Source of the DNA: Bradyrhizobium sp. MOS003
Lineage (GTDB): Bacteria; Pseudomonadota; Alphaproteobacteria; Rhizobiales; Xanthobacteraceae
Length of the DNA: 64,000 nt
Direction of reading: 5' to 3'
Assembly (NCBI RefSeq): GCF_003020125.1
Contig: NZ_PYFW01000003.1
Span: 800,092 to 864,091, forward strand
This document shows positions 1 through 9,595 of the stretch, one piece after another (within the stretch, counting starts at the first letter, position 1; every line of letters starts with the position of its first letter). Both the position numbers and the translations under genes were made by a program. The notes under the pieces are model-generated. The model worked only from the letters and a program-made list of their open reading frames with translations. It made no database searches and was not told the origin of the DNA.

Positions 1-220
1 GCACGTTGTTGCCGGTCCACGGCGCGGTGGCGAATGCGCCGACGCGCGGCGCCGGGATGCAGGCGCGTTCGCCCGGATAGTCGAACGGCGCAGTCGTCGC
101 GATCATATCCGCTTGTACCGCGGGTTGCCGCACGACTCGATGGTGCTCGCGCGCCATGACGGGGCCGCCGAGCATGGCGGCTGCAATCAATCCCATCGAC
201 AACACTTTGTACGTGGTCAT
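1..220 (-). CDS. Small secreted protein, partial (runs off left edge)
   Basis: The start codon at 218-220 follows a strong Shine-Dalgarno (GGAGAG, spacing about 5). The frame is open to the left edge, so the C-terminus is missing. The first ~24 residues form a Sec signal peptide (hydrophobic core LSMGLIAAAMLGG, cleavage near VMA-RE). The mature part is His/Arg-rich, then has FDYPGERACIPAPRVG, a composition I associate with small exported proteins of Bradyrhizobium. No enzymatic motif is visible. Function unknown. Confidence 0.6.
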   Translation of the reverse strand, partial: MTTYKVLSMGLIAAAMLGGPVMAREHHRVVRQPAVQADMIATTAPFDYPGERACIPAPRVGAFATAPWTGNNV

Positions 221-708
221 TTGCTCTCTCCTTTGATGACATCAGGCCGACCAAGCCGGCTCCTCGTTGAGGTGTGCGCAGTCGGGCGCGTTTCAAACGC
301 ACGATTTGCTCACCGCAATTCAACGGCCTGTGAGCCGATGCAGCGTCGCACCCACGATCGTGCGAATCGATAACATCCGTTGCCCTCGGGACGACGGCGA
401 GCGCGTTGAGTACGTATGTTCGATGCAGCGCGGTTCGCAGCGGAGCCCGGAAGATGATCACGACATTGACAACACGCGTCGCCTTTGCAGGCGCTGCTCG
501 CCAGGGGTGCGGCCCACATCATGAACTGCAATTCAATGGCGCCACATGCGCCGCAAGCCTATCTCTTACCGCAGCGAGTGGCCGGCATCAGGCGGCATCA
601 AGGTAGCGCGCTCGACGAGCGCGGGCATCGAACATGACCCCGCGCGTCGCCGAGCCCACACGTCACCACCGCGCACCGAAACGTCGCGCGGAACGTGGAG
701 CGAGGACC
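221..708. other. Intergenic region between divergent genes
   Basis: About 490 bases with no convincing gene. The short open frames here lack ribosome binding sites and family features. It must hold the promoters of the leftward secreted protein and the rightward ragA-like regulator; I could not identify a specific promoter motif with confidence. Confidence 0.5.
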
Positions 709-1389
709 ATGAACCGGATTCTCCTGATCGAGGACGATGCTGAGACGGCCGAGGCGATCGTCGCCGAGCTCACCGATCGTGGCTTCGAGGTGCAATGGGC
801 CGGCGACGGTATCGACGGTCTCGACCATGCGCGTGCGTCGAGCCCGGATGCCATGATCGTCGATCGCATGCTGCCGAAAATGGACGGGCTCACCGTCATC
901 GAGGCGCTGCGCAAAGATCAGTTCAGGACGCCCGTGCTGGTGCTGAGTGCGCTCGGTGCGGTGGACGACCGGGTGCGCGGATTGCGCATGGGCGGAGATG
1001 ATTATCTCACCAAGCCGTTCGCGATCATCGAACTCGTCGCGCGGATCGAGGCGCTGCTGCGCCGCCCGACCGACGATCGCAAGACCGTCCTGCATGCCGG
1101 GCCGCTCGAGCTCGATCTGATCGAGCGGACGGCGCGACGCGGCGATCGCGAGCTCGACCTGCTGCCGCGCGAATTCCGGCTGCTCGAATACATGATGCGC
1201 CGGAACGATCAGCTGCTGACGCGCGCAATGCTGCTCGAGGAGGTCTGGAACTACAAATTCGTCCCGGCGACCACGAACCTGATCGACGTGCATATGGGCC
1301 GGCTCCGTCACAAGGTCGACGGTCCCGGAGAGGTGCAGCTCATCCACAACGTCCGAGGCTCCGGCTTCGTGCTGCGTTCGCGGCAATAG
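709..1389 (+). CDS. ragA: OmpR-family response regulator (RagA-like)
   Basis: A 226-residue DNA-binding response regulator. The receiver domain (about 1-120) has the acidic pair E8-D9/D10, phospho-acceptor Asp52 in IVDRMLP and the conserved Lys102 in LTKPF. The C-terminal half is an OmpR/PhoB winged helix (about 130-224, LPREFRLLEYMMR and HMGRLRHKVD). I chose the start at 709 because GGAGCGAGG precedes it; the longer open frame upstream adds 25 Arg-rich residues with no ribosome site. It lies 9 bases before its sensor kinase and heads the set response regulator, kinase, RpoH, RND pump. This order matches ragA-ragB-rpoH3-ragC-ragD of B. japonicum, which is the basis for the symbol. Confidence 0.9.
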   Translation: MNRILLIEDDAETAEAIVAELTDRGFEVQWAGDGIDGLDHARASSPDAMIVDRMLPKMDGLTVIEALRKDQFRTPVLVLSALGAVDDRVRGLRMGGDDYLTKPFAIIELVARIEALLRRPTDDRKTVLHAGPLELDLIERTARRGDRELDLLPREFRLLEYMMRRNDQLLTRAMLLEEVWNYKFVPATTNLIDVHMGRLRHKVDGPGEVQLIHNVRGSGFVLRSRQ

Positions 1390-1398
1390 GAGCGCAAG

Positions 1399-2814
1399 AT
1401 GCATCAGGTCCGGTTGATCCGCTCCAGCACGTTCCTCTGGGCCCTGGCCGTGGCGGCCGCCTTCGCGCTGTTCGTTGTCGGCCTGTTCACGTTCGTCTAC
1501 TGGAAGCTCGACGACTACCTGATCGTGCGATCCGATCGCATGATCACCACGCAGATCCAGTTCATCGCAGACCTGCCGCCGGCCCGCCGCATCGGTGCGA
1601 TCGCGGATCATCTCGAGCAGGATTCCAGGGGCGTTCAGTACGCAGGACTGTTCGATGCCGCCGGCACCAGGCTTGCCGGCAACATCGACCAGTTGCCCCG
1701 CGAACTCGGGCTGGGCGGCGTGGTGCAGGGCGTGCGGCTCGATCTCAGGGGAAGACCGGCAGACCAGGTTCCGATCGTCAGGGCGATCGGCAAGCGTCTC
1801 GATGGAGGCGATGTGCTGGTGATGGGACGAAACGTCGACGAGACGCGCGAGATATCGAGCGTCGTGGGCGAGGCCCTGGCTCTCGGCCTGCTGCCGGCCT
1901 TCAGCCTCTGCCTGGTGGCCGGCGCCTGGCTGAGCGTCCGCGCCCAGAAGCGCGTCGAGGAGGTCAACCAGCGGGTCCAGCGCATCGTCGCCGGCGAGCT
2001 GCGCGAGCGGCTCCCGGAGGGCGGGACGGACGATCCGTTCGCGCGGCTGGCCGCGATCGTCAACGGCATGCTCGACGAGATGGAGACGATGATCAACGCG
2101 CTCGCCGGCGTCGGCAACGACATCGCCCATGATCTCAGGACGCCGCTCACGCGCGTCCGCCTGGCGTTGGAGCGTGGGCGCACGCATGCGGCGACGCTGG
2201 AGGAGCTCCAGGACATCACCGACAAGGCCATCGCCGGCATCGACCAATCGCTCGCGATCGTCACGGCGCTGCTGCGCCTGACCGAGATCGAGAACAACCG
2301 CCGCATGGCCGGATTTGGCGAGGTCGCGCTCGACGAGATCCTGCGGGAGGTGTGCGACGTCTACGAGCCCATCGCCGAGGACAAGCTCATCGGGCTCGGT
2401 GTCGTTATCGCGCGCAATGTGCAGGTCTGGGGCGACCGCGACCTGCTGTTCGAGGCGGTCGCCAACCTCGTGGACAATGCCGTCAAATTCACGCCATCGG
2501 GCGGACGGGTGGAGCTCGCCCTGGAGGCGGAGGACGATACGGCGCTCGTGCGCGTCCGCGACACCGGACCCGGCATCAGCGAGCAGGAGCGTGAGGCGGT
2601 GCTGCGCCGTTTCTATCGCTCCGACACGATGCGCAACACGCCGGGCGTCGGGCTCGGACTGAGCCTGGTCGCGGCCATCGTCAAGCTGCACGGTTTTCGA
2701 CTGATCATCGGTCCCGCTCCCGGTGGGCAGATCGAGATCCTGGCCCGGATCGGTCGGACGGGCAGGGCCGTCACCCGCCGGTCGCGGACGATGGTGCACG
2801 CCGACGCCGATTAG
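1399..2814 (+). CDS. ragB: Sensor histidine kinase (RagB-like)
   Basis: A 471-residue membrane kinase, partner of the preceding regulator. Two transmembrane segments (about 12-35 and 155-178) flank a ~120-residue periplasmic sensor. A HAMP linker (about 180-235) follows, then the H-box IAHDLRTPLTRVRLALERG with phospho-His244. The ATPase domain carries NLVDNAVKFTP (N box), DTGPGISEQE (G1) and GVGLGLSL (G2). The start follows AGGAG. The sigma factor gene begins 70 bases after the stop codon, which suggests co-transcription or at least regulatory linkage. Confidence 0.9.
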   Translation: MHQVRLIRSSTFLWALAVAAAFALFVVGLFTFVYWKLDDYLIVRSDRMITTQIQFIADLPPARRIGAIADHLEQDSRGVQYAGLFDAAGTRLAGNIDQLPRELGLGGVVQGVRLDLRGRPADQVPIVRAIGKRLDGGDVLVMGRNVDETREISSVVGEALALGLLPAFSLCLVAGAWLSVRAQKRVEEVNQRVQRIVAGELRERLPEGGTDDPFARLAAIVNGMLDEMETMINALAGVGNDIAHDLRTPLTRVRLALERGRTHAATLEELQDITDKAIAGIDQSLAIVTALLRLTEIENNRRMAGFGEVALDEILREVCDVYEPIAEDKLIGLGVVIARNVQVWGDRDLLFEAVANLVDNAVKFTPSGGRVELALEAEDDTALVRVRDTGPGISEQEREAVLRRFYRSDTMRNTPGVGLGLSLVAAIVKLHGFRLIIGPAPGGQIEILARIGRTGRAVTRRSRTMVHADAD

Positions 2815-2884
2815 ATGGGATGGACCAAAATGATGCGCGACGCTTTCGAGATCGATCAGCCGGCATGGAACGTGGGAGTGACGG

Positions 2885-3808
2885 ATGCAGATTAGCCACG
2901 AAGTTACGCGGAAAAATCTCCCGGCTGTGCCGGTTTCGCCGGTGCCGGCGCCGTTCCTCAGCGCGTATTCCGCGGCCATCAGGCGCTACGACCTCCTCGA
3001 GCCGGGTCAGGAGCAGCAGCTCGCGCGTCGCTGGCAGCAGACCGGGGATCGGAGCGCGGCGGACGCGCTCGTCACCAGCCATCTCCGGCTCGCGGCCAAG
3101 CTGGCGCGGGGCTACAAGGGATACGGCCTTCCGATGGTCGATCTGATCGCCGAGGCCAATCTGGGTCTCGTGATCGCGGCGTCACGCTTCGAACCCGGCC
3201 GCGGTGCGCGCTTCTCCACCTACGCGGTCTGGTGGATCAGGGCCGCCATTCACGAGTACATCCTGCGGTCCTGGTCCCTCGTCAAGATCGGGACGACGGC
3301 CGCGCAGAAGAAGCTGTTCTTCAAGCTCCGCAGCGAGATCAGGAAAGCCACCGGCAACGTGATGTCGGGGCTCACGCCTGACGTCGCCGAATTGATTGCC
3401 GGGAAGCTCGGGGTGACGGCGCGTGAAGTGATCGAGATGGACGTGCGGCTGAACGGTGATCTGTCGCTGAACGCGCGCGTCGGTGGCGACGATGGCGGAA
3501 CCGAGCTCGAAGCCTTGCTGGTCGATGGGGCGATCGACGCCGAGACGATGCTTGCCGATCACGAGCAGACGGAGCGGCGTGCCAAAGCCTTGCGGGTTGC
3601 GCTGGGCGGGCTTGCGGCGCGGGAACGTCATGTCTTCGAGGCACGGCGGCTGACGGAATGCCCCGTCACGCTCGATCGGCTGGCCCGCGAATTGTCCATC
3701 TCCAGCGAGCGGGTTCGACAGATCGAGAATCGCGCCTTCGCCAAGGTCAAGCGGGCCGTCATGCTCGCCGCGCAGGATACGCCACGGTCCGTCGTGTGTG
3801 GCGTCTGA
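2885..3808 (+). CDS. rpoH3: RpoH-family sigma-32 factor (RpoH3-like)
   Basis: A 307-residue alternative sigma factor of the heat-shock family. Region 2 (about 55-130) is well conserved, with DLIAEANLGL and FSTYAVWWIRAAIHEYILRS. The RpoH box, diagnostic for sigma-32, is visible as QKKLFFKLR at residues 141-149. Region 4.2 helix-turn-helix (about 256-292) includes RLARELSISSERVRQIE. The length is normal for RpoH. In B. japonicum rpoH3 is one of three rpoH genes and is reported to be co-transcribed with the RND/MFP genes ragC and ragD; the same order is seen here, with the pump gene starting 79 bases downstream. Confidence 0.92.
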   Translation: MQISHEVTRKNLPAVPVSPVPAPFLSAYSAAIRRYDLLEPGQEQQLARRWQQTGDRSAADALVTSHLRLAAKLARGYKGYGLPMVDLIAEANLGLVIAASRFEPGRGARFSTYAVWWIRAAIHEYILRSWSLVKIGTTAAQKKLFFKLRSEIRKATGNVMSGLTPDVAELIAGKLGVTAREVIEMDVRLNGDLSLNARVGGDDGGTELEALLVDGAIDAETMLADHEQTERRAKALRVALGGLAARERHVFEARRLTECPVTLDRLARELSISSERVRQIENRAFAKVKRAVMLAAQDTPRSVVCGV

Positions 3809-3887
3809 ATTCGTTTTCAATTGAACGGGGCTTCGACCGTCCTCACCTGTTCGACGCCCCCACTCAACTCGCTCCAGGCAGACCACC

Positions 3888-6800
3888 ATGGGAATTGTTC
3901 GCTTCGCGCTACGGCTTCCGCACACATTCTATGTGCTAGCTGCGCTGATCCTTTTCCTCGGCGGGATCGCGATCCGCTCGATGCCCACCGATATTTTCCC
4001 GGAGATCAGGATCCCCGTCGTCACGGTCATCTGGAGCTACACCGGGCTCTCGACGCCGGAGATGGAACAGCGCGTCAGCACCTACAGCCAGTATTCGATC
4101 AGCGCCAATGTCAGCGGCATCAAGAATATCGAGGCGCAGACCCTCAACGGCCTGTCCGTTCAGAAGATCTACTTCCAGCCGGACGTCAATCTCGATCTCG
4201 CGATCTCGCAGATCGTCTCGGCGACCAACGCGATCCGCGCCCTGATGCCGCCGGGCATCCAGCCGCCGATCATCGTGCAGTTCAATGCGTCCAGCGTGCC
4301 CGTGCTGCAGCTCAGCCTCGAGTCGAACAGCCTCAACGAGCAGCAACTCTACGATTTCGGCATCTACCGCGTCCGCCAGCAGCTGGCGCCAGTTCCGGGC
4401 GTGACTCTGCCCACACCCGCGGGCGGCAAATACCGCCAGATCATGGTCGATCTCGATCCGAACAAGCTGCTGTCGCGCGGATTGACGCCGCTCGACATCG
4501 TCAATGCGGTGAACACCCAGAATCTGACGCTGCCGACCGGCACGACGAAGATCGGAGACACCCAGTATACCGTTCGCACCAATGCGACGCCGGCCACGAT
4601 CCACGATCTCAACATGATCCCGGTGAAGTTCGCGAACGGGGCCACAATCTTCCTGAAGGACGTCGCCCAGGTCCGCGACGGCGCCCAGGTCCAGCAGAAC
4701 ATCGTGCGCGAGGACGGCCACCGCGCCGTCCTGCTCAGCGTCATCAAGAACGGCAATGCGTCCACGCTTGCCGTCGTCAACGGTGTGAAGGCGGCCTTGA
4801 CGTCGATCCGCGCGTCGGCGCCGGCGGGGCTGAAGATCAACGAGCTGTTCGACCAGTCGATCTTCGTCACCCATTCGGTCGACGGCGTGCTGCGCGAGGG
4901 TGCGATCGCGGCGGGCCTGACCGCGCTGATGATCCTGGTGTTCCTGGGATCATGGCGATCGACGCTGGTCGTCCTGATCTCGATCCCGCTGGCGATGCTG
5001 TCGTCGCTGATCGTCCTGTATTTCCTCGGCGAAACCCTCAACACGATGACGCTCGGCGGGCTTGCCCTGGCGGTCGGTATTCTTGTCGACGATTCGACGG
5101 TGACGATCGAGAACACGCACCGGCTCTGGACCGAGGAAGGCATGCCGTTGTCGGAAGCGACCCTGCACGGGGGCGCAGAGATCGCGGTGCCGACGCTGGT
5201 CTCGACGCTCGCGATCAGTTGCGTGTTCACCTCGGTCGTATTTCTGGAGGGGCCGGCCAAGTATTTGTTCACGCCGCTTGGCCTCGCCGTGGTGTTCGCG
5301 ATGCTGGCGTCCTACGGGTTGTCGCGGACGCTGACGCCGATCACCATCGGTTTGCTGCTGAAGGGCGAGCGGCGTCACGGCGGGGGCGAGCGCCCGTCGG
5401 GCATCTTCGCGCGCGCCTCGGCCATGTTCGAGCGCGGTTTCGAGCGCCTGCGCGACGGCTATTCCGATCTCCTGCTGAAATTGCTGAGGCGTCGCTCCGT
5501 CGTACCTATCGTCGCCGTGCTGGTGCTGGCGCTCGGAGCCACCATGTTCGTCTTCGTCGGCAGGGACTTCTATCCCCTGATCGACGGCGGCCAGATCCAG
5601 CTGCACGTTCGCGCGCCCGCGGGCACGCGAATCGAGCGCGCCGAAGCGATCTTCCAGGCAGTCGAGGACAAGATCCGCGAAGTCATTCCGGAGCGTGATC
5701 GGGCGTTGATCGTCGACAATATCGGCCTTCCGGCACGGGCCTACAATCTCGCATTCACCGACGGTTCGACAATCGGAGTGAACGACGGCACCATCCTGGT
5801 GTCACTGAAGGATGTGCACAAACCGACGGCCGATTACGTCAGGAAGTTGCGGCAGGTGCTGCCTTCGGCATTCCCGGAGGACGAATTCTATTTCCAGGCG
5901 GCCGACATCGTCACGCAGATCCTGAACTTCGGTCTTCCGGCGCAGATCGACGTCCGTACGGTCGGTTACGGCAACAACAATCTGGCCGTGGCCAAGGAAC
6001 TCCAGAAGAGTGTTGCGGCGATTCCCGGCGTGGTCGATGCGCATCTGCAGCAGGAGGTCGATGCTCCCGCGCTCTATGCCGACATCGACCGCACCCGTGC
6101 GGCGCAGCTGGGCCTCAATGCCAGCACGGTCGCCACCAATATCAATGTCAGCCTCTCATCGTCCGCGCAGGTCTCGCCCAATTTCTGGACCGATCCGACG
6201 TCGGGCATCCCCTATTACCTGGCCGTGCAGACACCGGAATACAGGGCCAATTCTCTGAACGCCCTGGGCAACACGCCGGTGTCGGCCTCGCTCGCTGCGA
6301 GCGGGCAGACGGTGCCCGGCCTGCTCAGCAATGTCGCGACCTTCAAGCGTGGCACCGTCCCCACCAATTCGAACCAGGCCAATGTCCAGCCGGTGTACGA
6401 CGTCTATGCGAGCGTGCAGGGCCGTGATCTCGGCAGCGTCGCAGCCGACATCGAGAAGGTGACGTCCACCCTGCAGAAGCAGCTTCAGCCGGGCAATTCC
6501 ATTCAGGTTCTGGGACAGATCCAGAGCATGCATCAGTCGTTCCGCGATCTCGGACTCGGACTGCTGTTCGCGGCCATCCTCGTCTACCTGCTGATGGTCG
6601 TGAACTACCAGAACTTCGGCGATCCCTTCGTCGTCATCCTGGCCCTGCCGGCGACATTCTGCGGCATCGTGACGATGCTGTTTATCACCGGAACGACGCT
6701 CAACGTGCCCTCGCTGATGGGAGCCATCATGGCGATCGGCGTGGCCTCCGCAAATTCCATCCTGCTCGTGACCTTCGCGCGTGACGAGCAATTGAAGGGA

Positions 6801-7070
6801 CATTCCGCGTTCCAGGCCGCGCTGAGCGCGGGCCGAACGAGGATCAGGCCCGTGCTGATGACCGCGGCGGCGATGATCGTGGGCATGATCCCGATGGCGA
6901 TCGGCGGGCCCGGCGAGGAGCAGAATGCGGCGCTCGCGCGGGCGGTCATCGGCGGCCTGCTGTTCGCAACCCCGACGACCTTGCTGATCGTGCCTTATCT
7001 CTTTGCCATGCTGCGCAAGGGCAACGACGGCAAGCCTCGCCACGGCGTATTCGAGGAGCAACCGGAATGA
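3888..7070 (+). CDS. ragC: RND efflux pump, inner-membrane permease (RagC-like)
   Basis: A 1060-residue AcrB/MexF-superfamily transporter, full length for the family. An N-terminal membrane helix (about 10-30, YVLAALILFLGG) is followed by a large periplasmic porter domain. Helices TM2-TM6 come next; TM4 carries the proton-relay acidic pair in AVGILVDDSTVTIEN. A second porter half and TM7-12 (from about residue 880) complete it. The following adaptor gene overlaps by 4 bases (ATGA). No TolC-type outer-membrane gene lies nearby, so the pump probably borrows an outer-membrane channel encoded elsewhere. Substrate unknown; it corresponds to ragC next to rpoH3 in B. japonicum. Confidence 0.93.
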   Translation: MGIVRFALRLPHTFYVLAALILFLGGIAIRSMPTDIFPEIRIPVVTVIWSYTGLSTPEMEQRVSTYSQYSISANVSGIKNIEAQTLNGLSVQKIYFQPDVNLDLAISQIVSATNAIRALMPPGIQPPIIVQFNASSVPVLQLSLESNSLNEQQLYDFGIYRVRQQLAPVPGVTLPTPAGGKYRQIMVDLDPNKLLSRGLTPLDIVNAVNTQNLTLPTGTTKIGDTQYTVRTNATPATIHDLNMIPVKFANGATIFLKDVAQVRDGAQVQQNIVREDGHRAVLLSVIKNGNASTLAVVNGVKAALTSIRASAPAGLKINELFDQSIFVTHSVDGVLREGAIAAGLTALMILVFLGSWRSTLVVLISIPLAMLSSLIVLYFLGETLNTMTLGGLALAVGILVDDSTVTIENTHRLWTEEGMPLSEATLHGGAEIAVPTLVSTLAISCVFTSVVFLEGPAKYLFTPLGLAVVFAMLASYGLSRTLTPITIGLLLKGERRHGGGERPSGIFARASAMFERGFERLRDGYSDLLLKLLRRRSVVPIVAVLVLALGATMFVFVGRDFYPLIDGGQIQLHVRAPAGTRIERAEAIFQAVEDKIREVIPERDRALIVDNIGLPARAYNLAFTDGSTIGVNDGTILVSLKDVHKPTADYVRKLRQVLPSAFPEDEFYFQAADIVTQILNFGLPAQIDVRTVGYGNNNLAVAKELQKSVAAIPGVVDAHLQQEVDAPALYADIDRTRAAQLGLNASTVATNINVSLSSSAQVSPNFWTDPTSGIPYYLAVQTPEYRANSLNALGNTPVSASLAASGQTVPGLLSNVATFKRGTVPTNSNQANVQPVYDVYASVQGRDLGSVAADIEKVTSTLQKQLQPGNSIQVLGQIQSMHQSFRDLGLGLLFAAILVYLLMVVNYQNFGDPFVVILALPATFCGIVTMLFITGTTLNVPSLMGAIMAIGVASANSILLVTFARDEQLKGHSAFQAALSAGRTRIRPVLMTAAAMIVGMIPMAIGGPGEEQNAALARAVIGGLLFATPTTLLIVPYLFAMLRKGNDGKPRHGVFEEQPE

Positions 7071-8338
7071 GCGACGTTCGTGCAAGGACTGATGACGACG
7101 AGGCGAGAGACCGCGCGGGGGCGGAGAGCCTCCGGGTCGTGGAGCTGCCGGGCAAGGGTCCGCGATCCCGCCGCCGCTACGGCGGAGCATTGCTCGGAGG
7201 AGGTGTGCTCCTGCTGCTTGCCGGCGGTCTCGGCATCGGTGCCTGGCGGCACTACGAGGCCGCGCTTGTCGTTGCCGCGGTGGGAGAGCAGGTGCGGACC
7301 AACGTTCCGGAAGTTCGGGTGGCGACAGTCAAGCCCAGCGGCGACATCATGAAGGTGAGTCTGCCGGCGACGACGACCGCATTCGAGGCGGCCAACATCT
7401 TCGCGCGGACAAGCGGCTATATCGAGAAGCGCTACGTCGATATCGGTGATCGCGTCAAGAAGGGCGACCTCCTTGCGGAGATCACCGCGCCCGAGCTGGA
7501 TCAGCAGATCGCGCAGGCGCAGGCGACGCTGGCGCAGGACCAGGCCGCGCTTCAGCAGGCGCAGGCAAGCCGGGAGCTCGCCGACGTCACCAATTCGCGC
7601 GACAGCAATCTCGTCAAGCAGGGCTGGTTGACGGCACAACAAGGCGACAACGATCGTCTCACCCTGCGCGCGCAGCAAGGCGCGGTGGGGGTCGCCCAAT
7701 CGAACATCACTGCGCAGCAGGCGCAGATCCGCGTCCTCCAGCAGGAGAAGTCGTACCAGCGTGTGGTGGCGCCGTTCGACGGTGTGGTCACCCAGCGCAA
7801 TGTGGACAATGGCAGCCTGGTGCAGGCAGGGTCGACCTTCATGTTCACGCTGATGCATTCCAACGTGATCCGGACCCAGGTGTTCGTGCCTCAGGACGAG
7901 GCGTTTGGCGTTGCTCCGGGCGTCGATGCGGACATCCGCGTCCCCGAGATTCCGGGGCGGACGTTTGCGGGCAAGGTCACACGGATCGCAACCGCGCTGC
8001 AGCCGGGGAGCCGGACGCTGCTGACCGAGATCGACGTTCCCAATCCCGACGGCCTGCTCAGTCCGGGCATCTATTGCACGGTCGAATTATCGATCCCTCG
8101 CAGGACGGCATCGATGACGATTCCCTCTGACGCGCTCGTCTTCGACCAGAACGGCCTCCATGTCGTGGTCGTACGGAACGGCACGGTTCATTTTCAGCAG
8201 GTCTCGATCTCTCGGGATTTCGGCACCCATGTGGAAGTGCGCGACGGCGTGCAGCCCAACGACCAGGTCGTGCTCAACCCCGCAGTCAATCTGGCAGAAG
8301 GCAGCAAGGTCGCCGTTCGCAAGACCGAGGTGAGCTAA
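7067..8338 (+). CDS. ragD: RND efflux adaptor, membrane fusion protein (RagD-like)
   Basis: A 423-residue periplasmic adaptor anchored by one N-terminal transmembrane segment (about 43-62, GGALLGGGVLLLLAGGLGIG). Then follow a lipoyl/barrel-sandwich half (GYIEKRYVDIGDRVKKGDLLAEI), a Gln/Ala-rich alpha-helical hairpin (about 140-220), the second lipoyl half (QRVVAPFDGVVTQRNVDNG) and a beta-barrel. It would bridge the pump to an outer-membrane channel. It overlaps the pump gene by ATGA, so translation is coupled. The cytoplasmic N-terminus of ~40 charged residues is longer than in typical adaptors. Confidence 0.93.
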   Translation: MSDVRARTDDDEARDRAGAESLRVVELPGKGPRSRRRYGGALLGGGVLLLLAGGLGIGAWRHYEAALVVAAVGEQVRTNVPEVRVATVKPSGDIMKVSLPATTTAFEAANIFARTSGYIEKRYVDIGDRVKKGDLLAEITAPELDQQIAQAQATLAQDQAALQQAQASRELADVTNSRDSNLVKQGWLTAQQGDNDRLTLRAQQGAVGVAQSNITAQQAQIRVLQQEKSYQRVVAPFDGVVTQRNVDNGSLVQAGSTFMFTLMHSNVIRTQVFVPQDEAFGVAPGVDADIRVPEIPGRTFAGKVTRIATALQPGSRTLLTEIDVPNPDGLLSPGIYCTVELSIPRRTASMTIPSDALVFDQNGLHVVVVRNGTVHFQQVSISRDFGTHVEVRDGVQPNDQVVLNPAVNLAEGSKVAVRKTEVS

Positions 8339-8346
8339 GGACACGG

Positions 8347-9051
8347 ATGATGGTGCGGATTGCGCTCGCAACGATGTTGGCTCTCCTGCTCGGAGTCTCT
8401 CCGGGCCAGGCACAGGTCGCTACGACCGGCAGCACGGCAATGGATCTGCCGACAGTGCCGGGTGCGATCGTGATTTCGCCGCTCAACAGTCCGGGCCCGT
8501 TTTCCGCGACGACTGTGCCGGGGGCTCCGGATACGACGCTGGCGCCTGTTCCGCTCGCCTCGGACCCGACCACGCCGGGGACGGTGGTCGCCTGTGCTCA
8601 GCCGTCGTCATCGCCCATCCCGGTGCCGGCTACGCCGAGCGTATCGGCCACGGGCGCTTCGACATCGAGCCTCGCGGCTGAGATTCTTCCGGTCACGGGA
8701 CAGAACGGAAGCTCTATCGGAATAATCTCCGCGGCTGCGCCGGCTGGAACAAGCACGAGTGTCGCATGCAGCTCGATGCCGGGAGGGCAGGTGACGAGCG
8801 CTGCGTCTCTGCCGCTTTCGATTCCGCAAGTGGCGATGAGTCCCGCGCCCGGCACGATCGTGGCAGATACCGGCGGTGCCGGCGGCACAGGCATCGAACC
8901 GAATGCCGCGGTCGTACCCAGTCCGAACAGCTCGGCTTGCATGGAAGGCGTCTCGATGAATCTCGCTTCGCCTGCCACGGTGTTGGCGGCCAACGCTTCA
9001 GGCGCTGCGCCAACGCCGGGGGTATCGCCGATCCTGCCGCCGGGATGCTGA
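8347..9051 (+). CDS. Secreted Pro/Ser/Thr-rich low-complexity protein behind the RND operon
   Basis: A 234-residue protein starting 8 bases after the adaptor stop. A clear signal peptide (LATMLALLLGVSPGQAQ) ends at about residue 23. The mature part is almost entirely Ala, Pro, Ser, Thr, Gly and Val, with PG turns and four widely spaced cysteines. Its C-terminus, TPGVSPILPPGC, resembles TPGVSPITP in the secreted protein that heads the second RND operon at 20776-21327. No catalytic motif is visible. Position and translation order suggest it belongs to the rpoH3-ragCD transcription unit; its role is unknown. Confidence 0.75.
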   Translation: MMVRIALATMLALLLGVSPGQAQVATTGSTAMDLPTVPGAIVISPLNSPGPFSATTVPGAPDTTLAPVPLASDPTTPGTVVACAQPSSSPIPVPATPSVSATGASTSSLAAEILPVTGQNGSSIGIISAAAPAGTSTSVACSSMPGGQVTSAASLPLSIPQVAMSPAPGTIVADTGGAGGTGIEPNAAVVPSPNSSACMEGVSMNLASPATVLAANASGAAPTPGVSPILPPGC

Positions 9052-9102
9052 GGTGAAAATATGGGGGCGGCAGGACGGACGATGCTTGCTTGCGGCGTCC
9101 CG

Positions 9103-9345
9103 TCATCGACGCCCGTGTTCGCCGTCAAGATGCCCAGGGGTGAATACCGGCGCTGCCCCACCGGGTCGCTCGAGGCCCATTCGCCCGGCGGGCGTCAGCG
9201 CGCCACCATTCAGCACGTCGCGATCGGGGTACATCGATGCGAAAGCTGCCGGCTCCTGGTCGGCGAAAGACCAGGCCGCCGATGCGGACGATATCGTTGC
9301 CGTTGAGATCAGCGCTGCAGCGATCAAGACCTTGAATGCAGTCAT
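9103..9345 (-). CDS. Small secreted protein
   Basis: An 80-residue protein with a textbook Sec signal peptide (residues 1-23, FKVLIAAALISTATISSASA). The mature part, DQEPAAFASMYPDRDVLNGG and GRMGLERPGGAAPVF, is a pattern I recognise from small exported proteins of Bradyrhizobium. GGAG precedes the start. It is convergent with the end of the RND operon and divergent from the next small secreted protein. Function unknown. Confidence 0.65.
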   Translation of the reverse strand: MTAFKVLIAAALISTATISSASAAWSFADQEPAAFASMYPDRDVLNGGALTPAGRMGLERPGGAAPVFTPGHLDGEHGRR

Positions 9346-9595
9346 AGCGATTCTCCATTAGCTACTGTGTGCGGAGAGGCGCGGGCGATGATCGCTGCTC
9401 GGCTAGTGGCGTTTCCGGAATTGTTCTGATGAGAGTCATGTAGGTAGTCCGGTCGAAGAGTCCCGCCGCATGTGCATCACTCTTGCGAGAAGATTTTGTC
9501 ACGATTGTCAGAACGCTCGCGCTATTGTGCATGATCAAACGCGACCGGTGTTCGTTTCAGTGCGGCGGATCGTGTGAACATCTGGAGTGTCAGCA

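Noticed and set aside
598..2979. A 793-codon open frame on the minus strand opposite the ragA/ragB genes
   Set aside because: It is the high-GC shadow of the response regulator and kinase: Arg/Asp/Glu-rich composition, no ribosome site, no domain, while both sense genes have full motifs.
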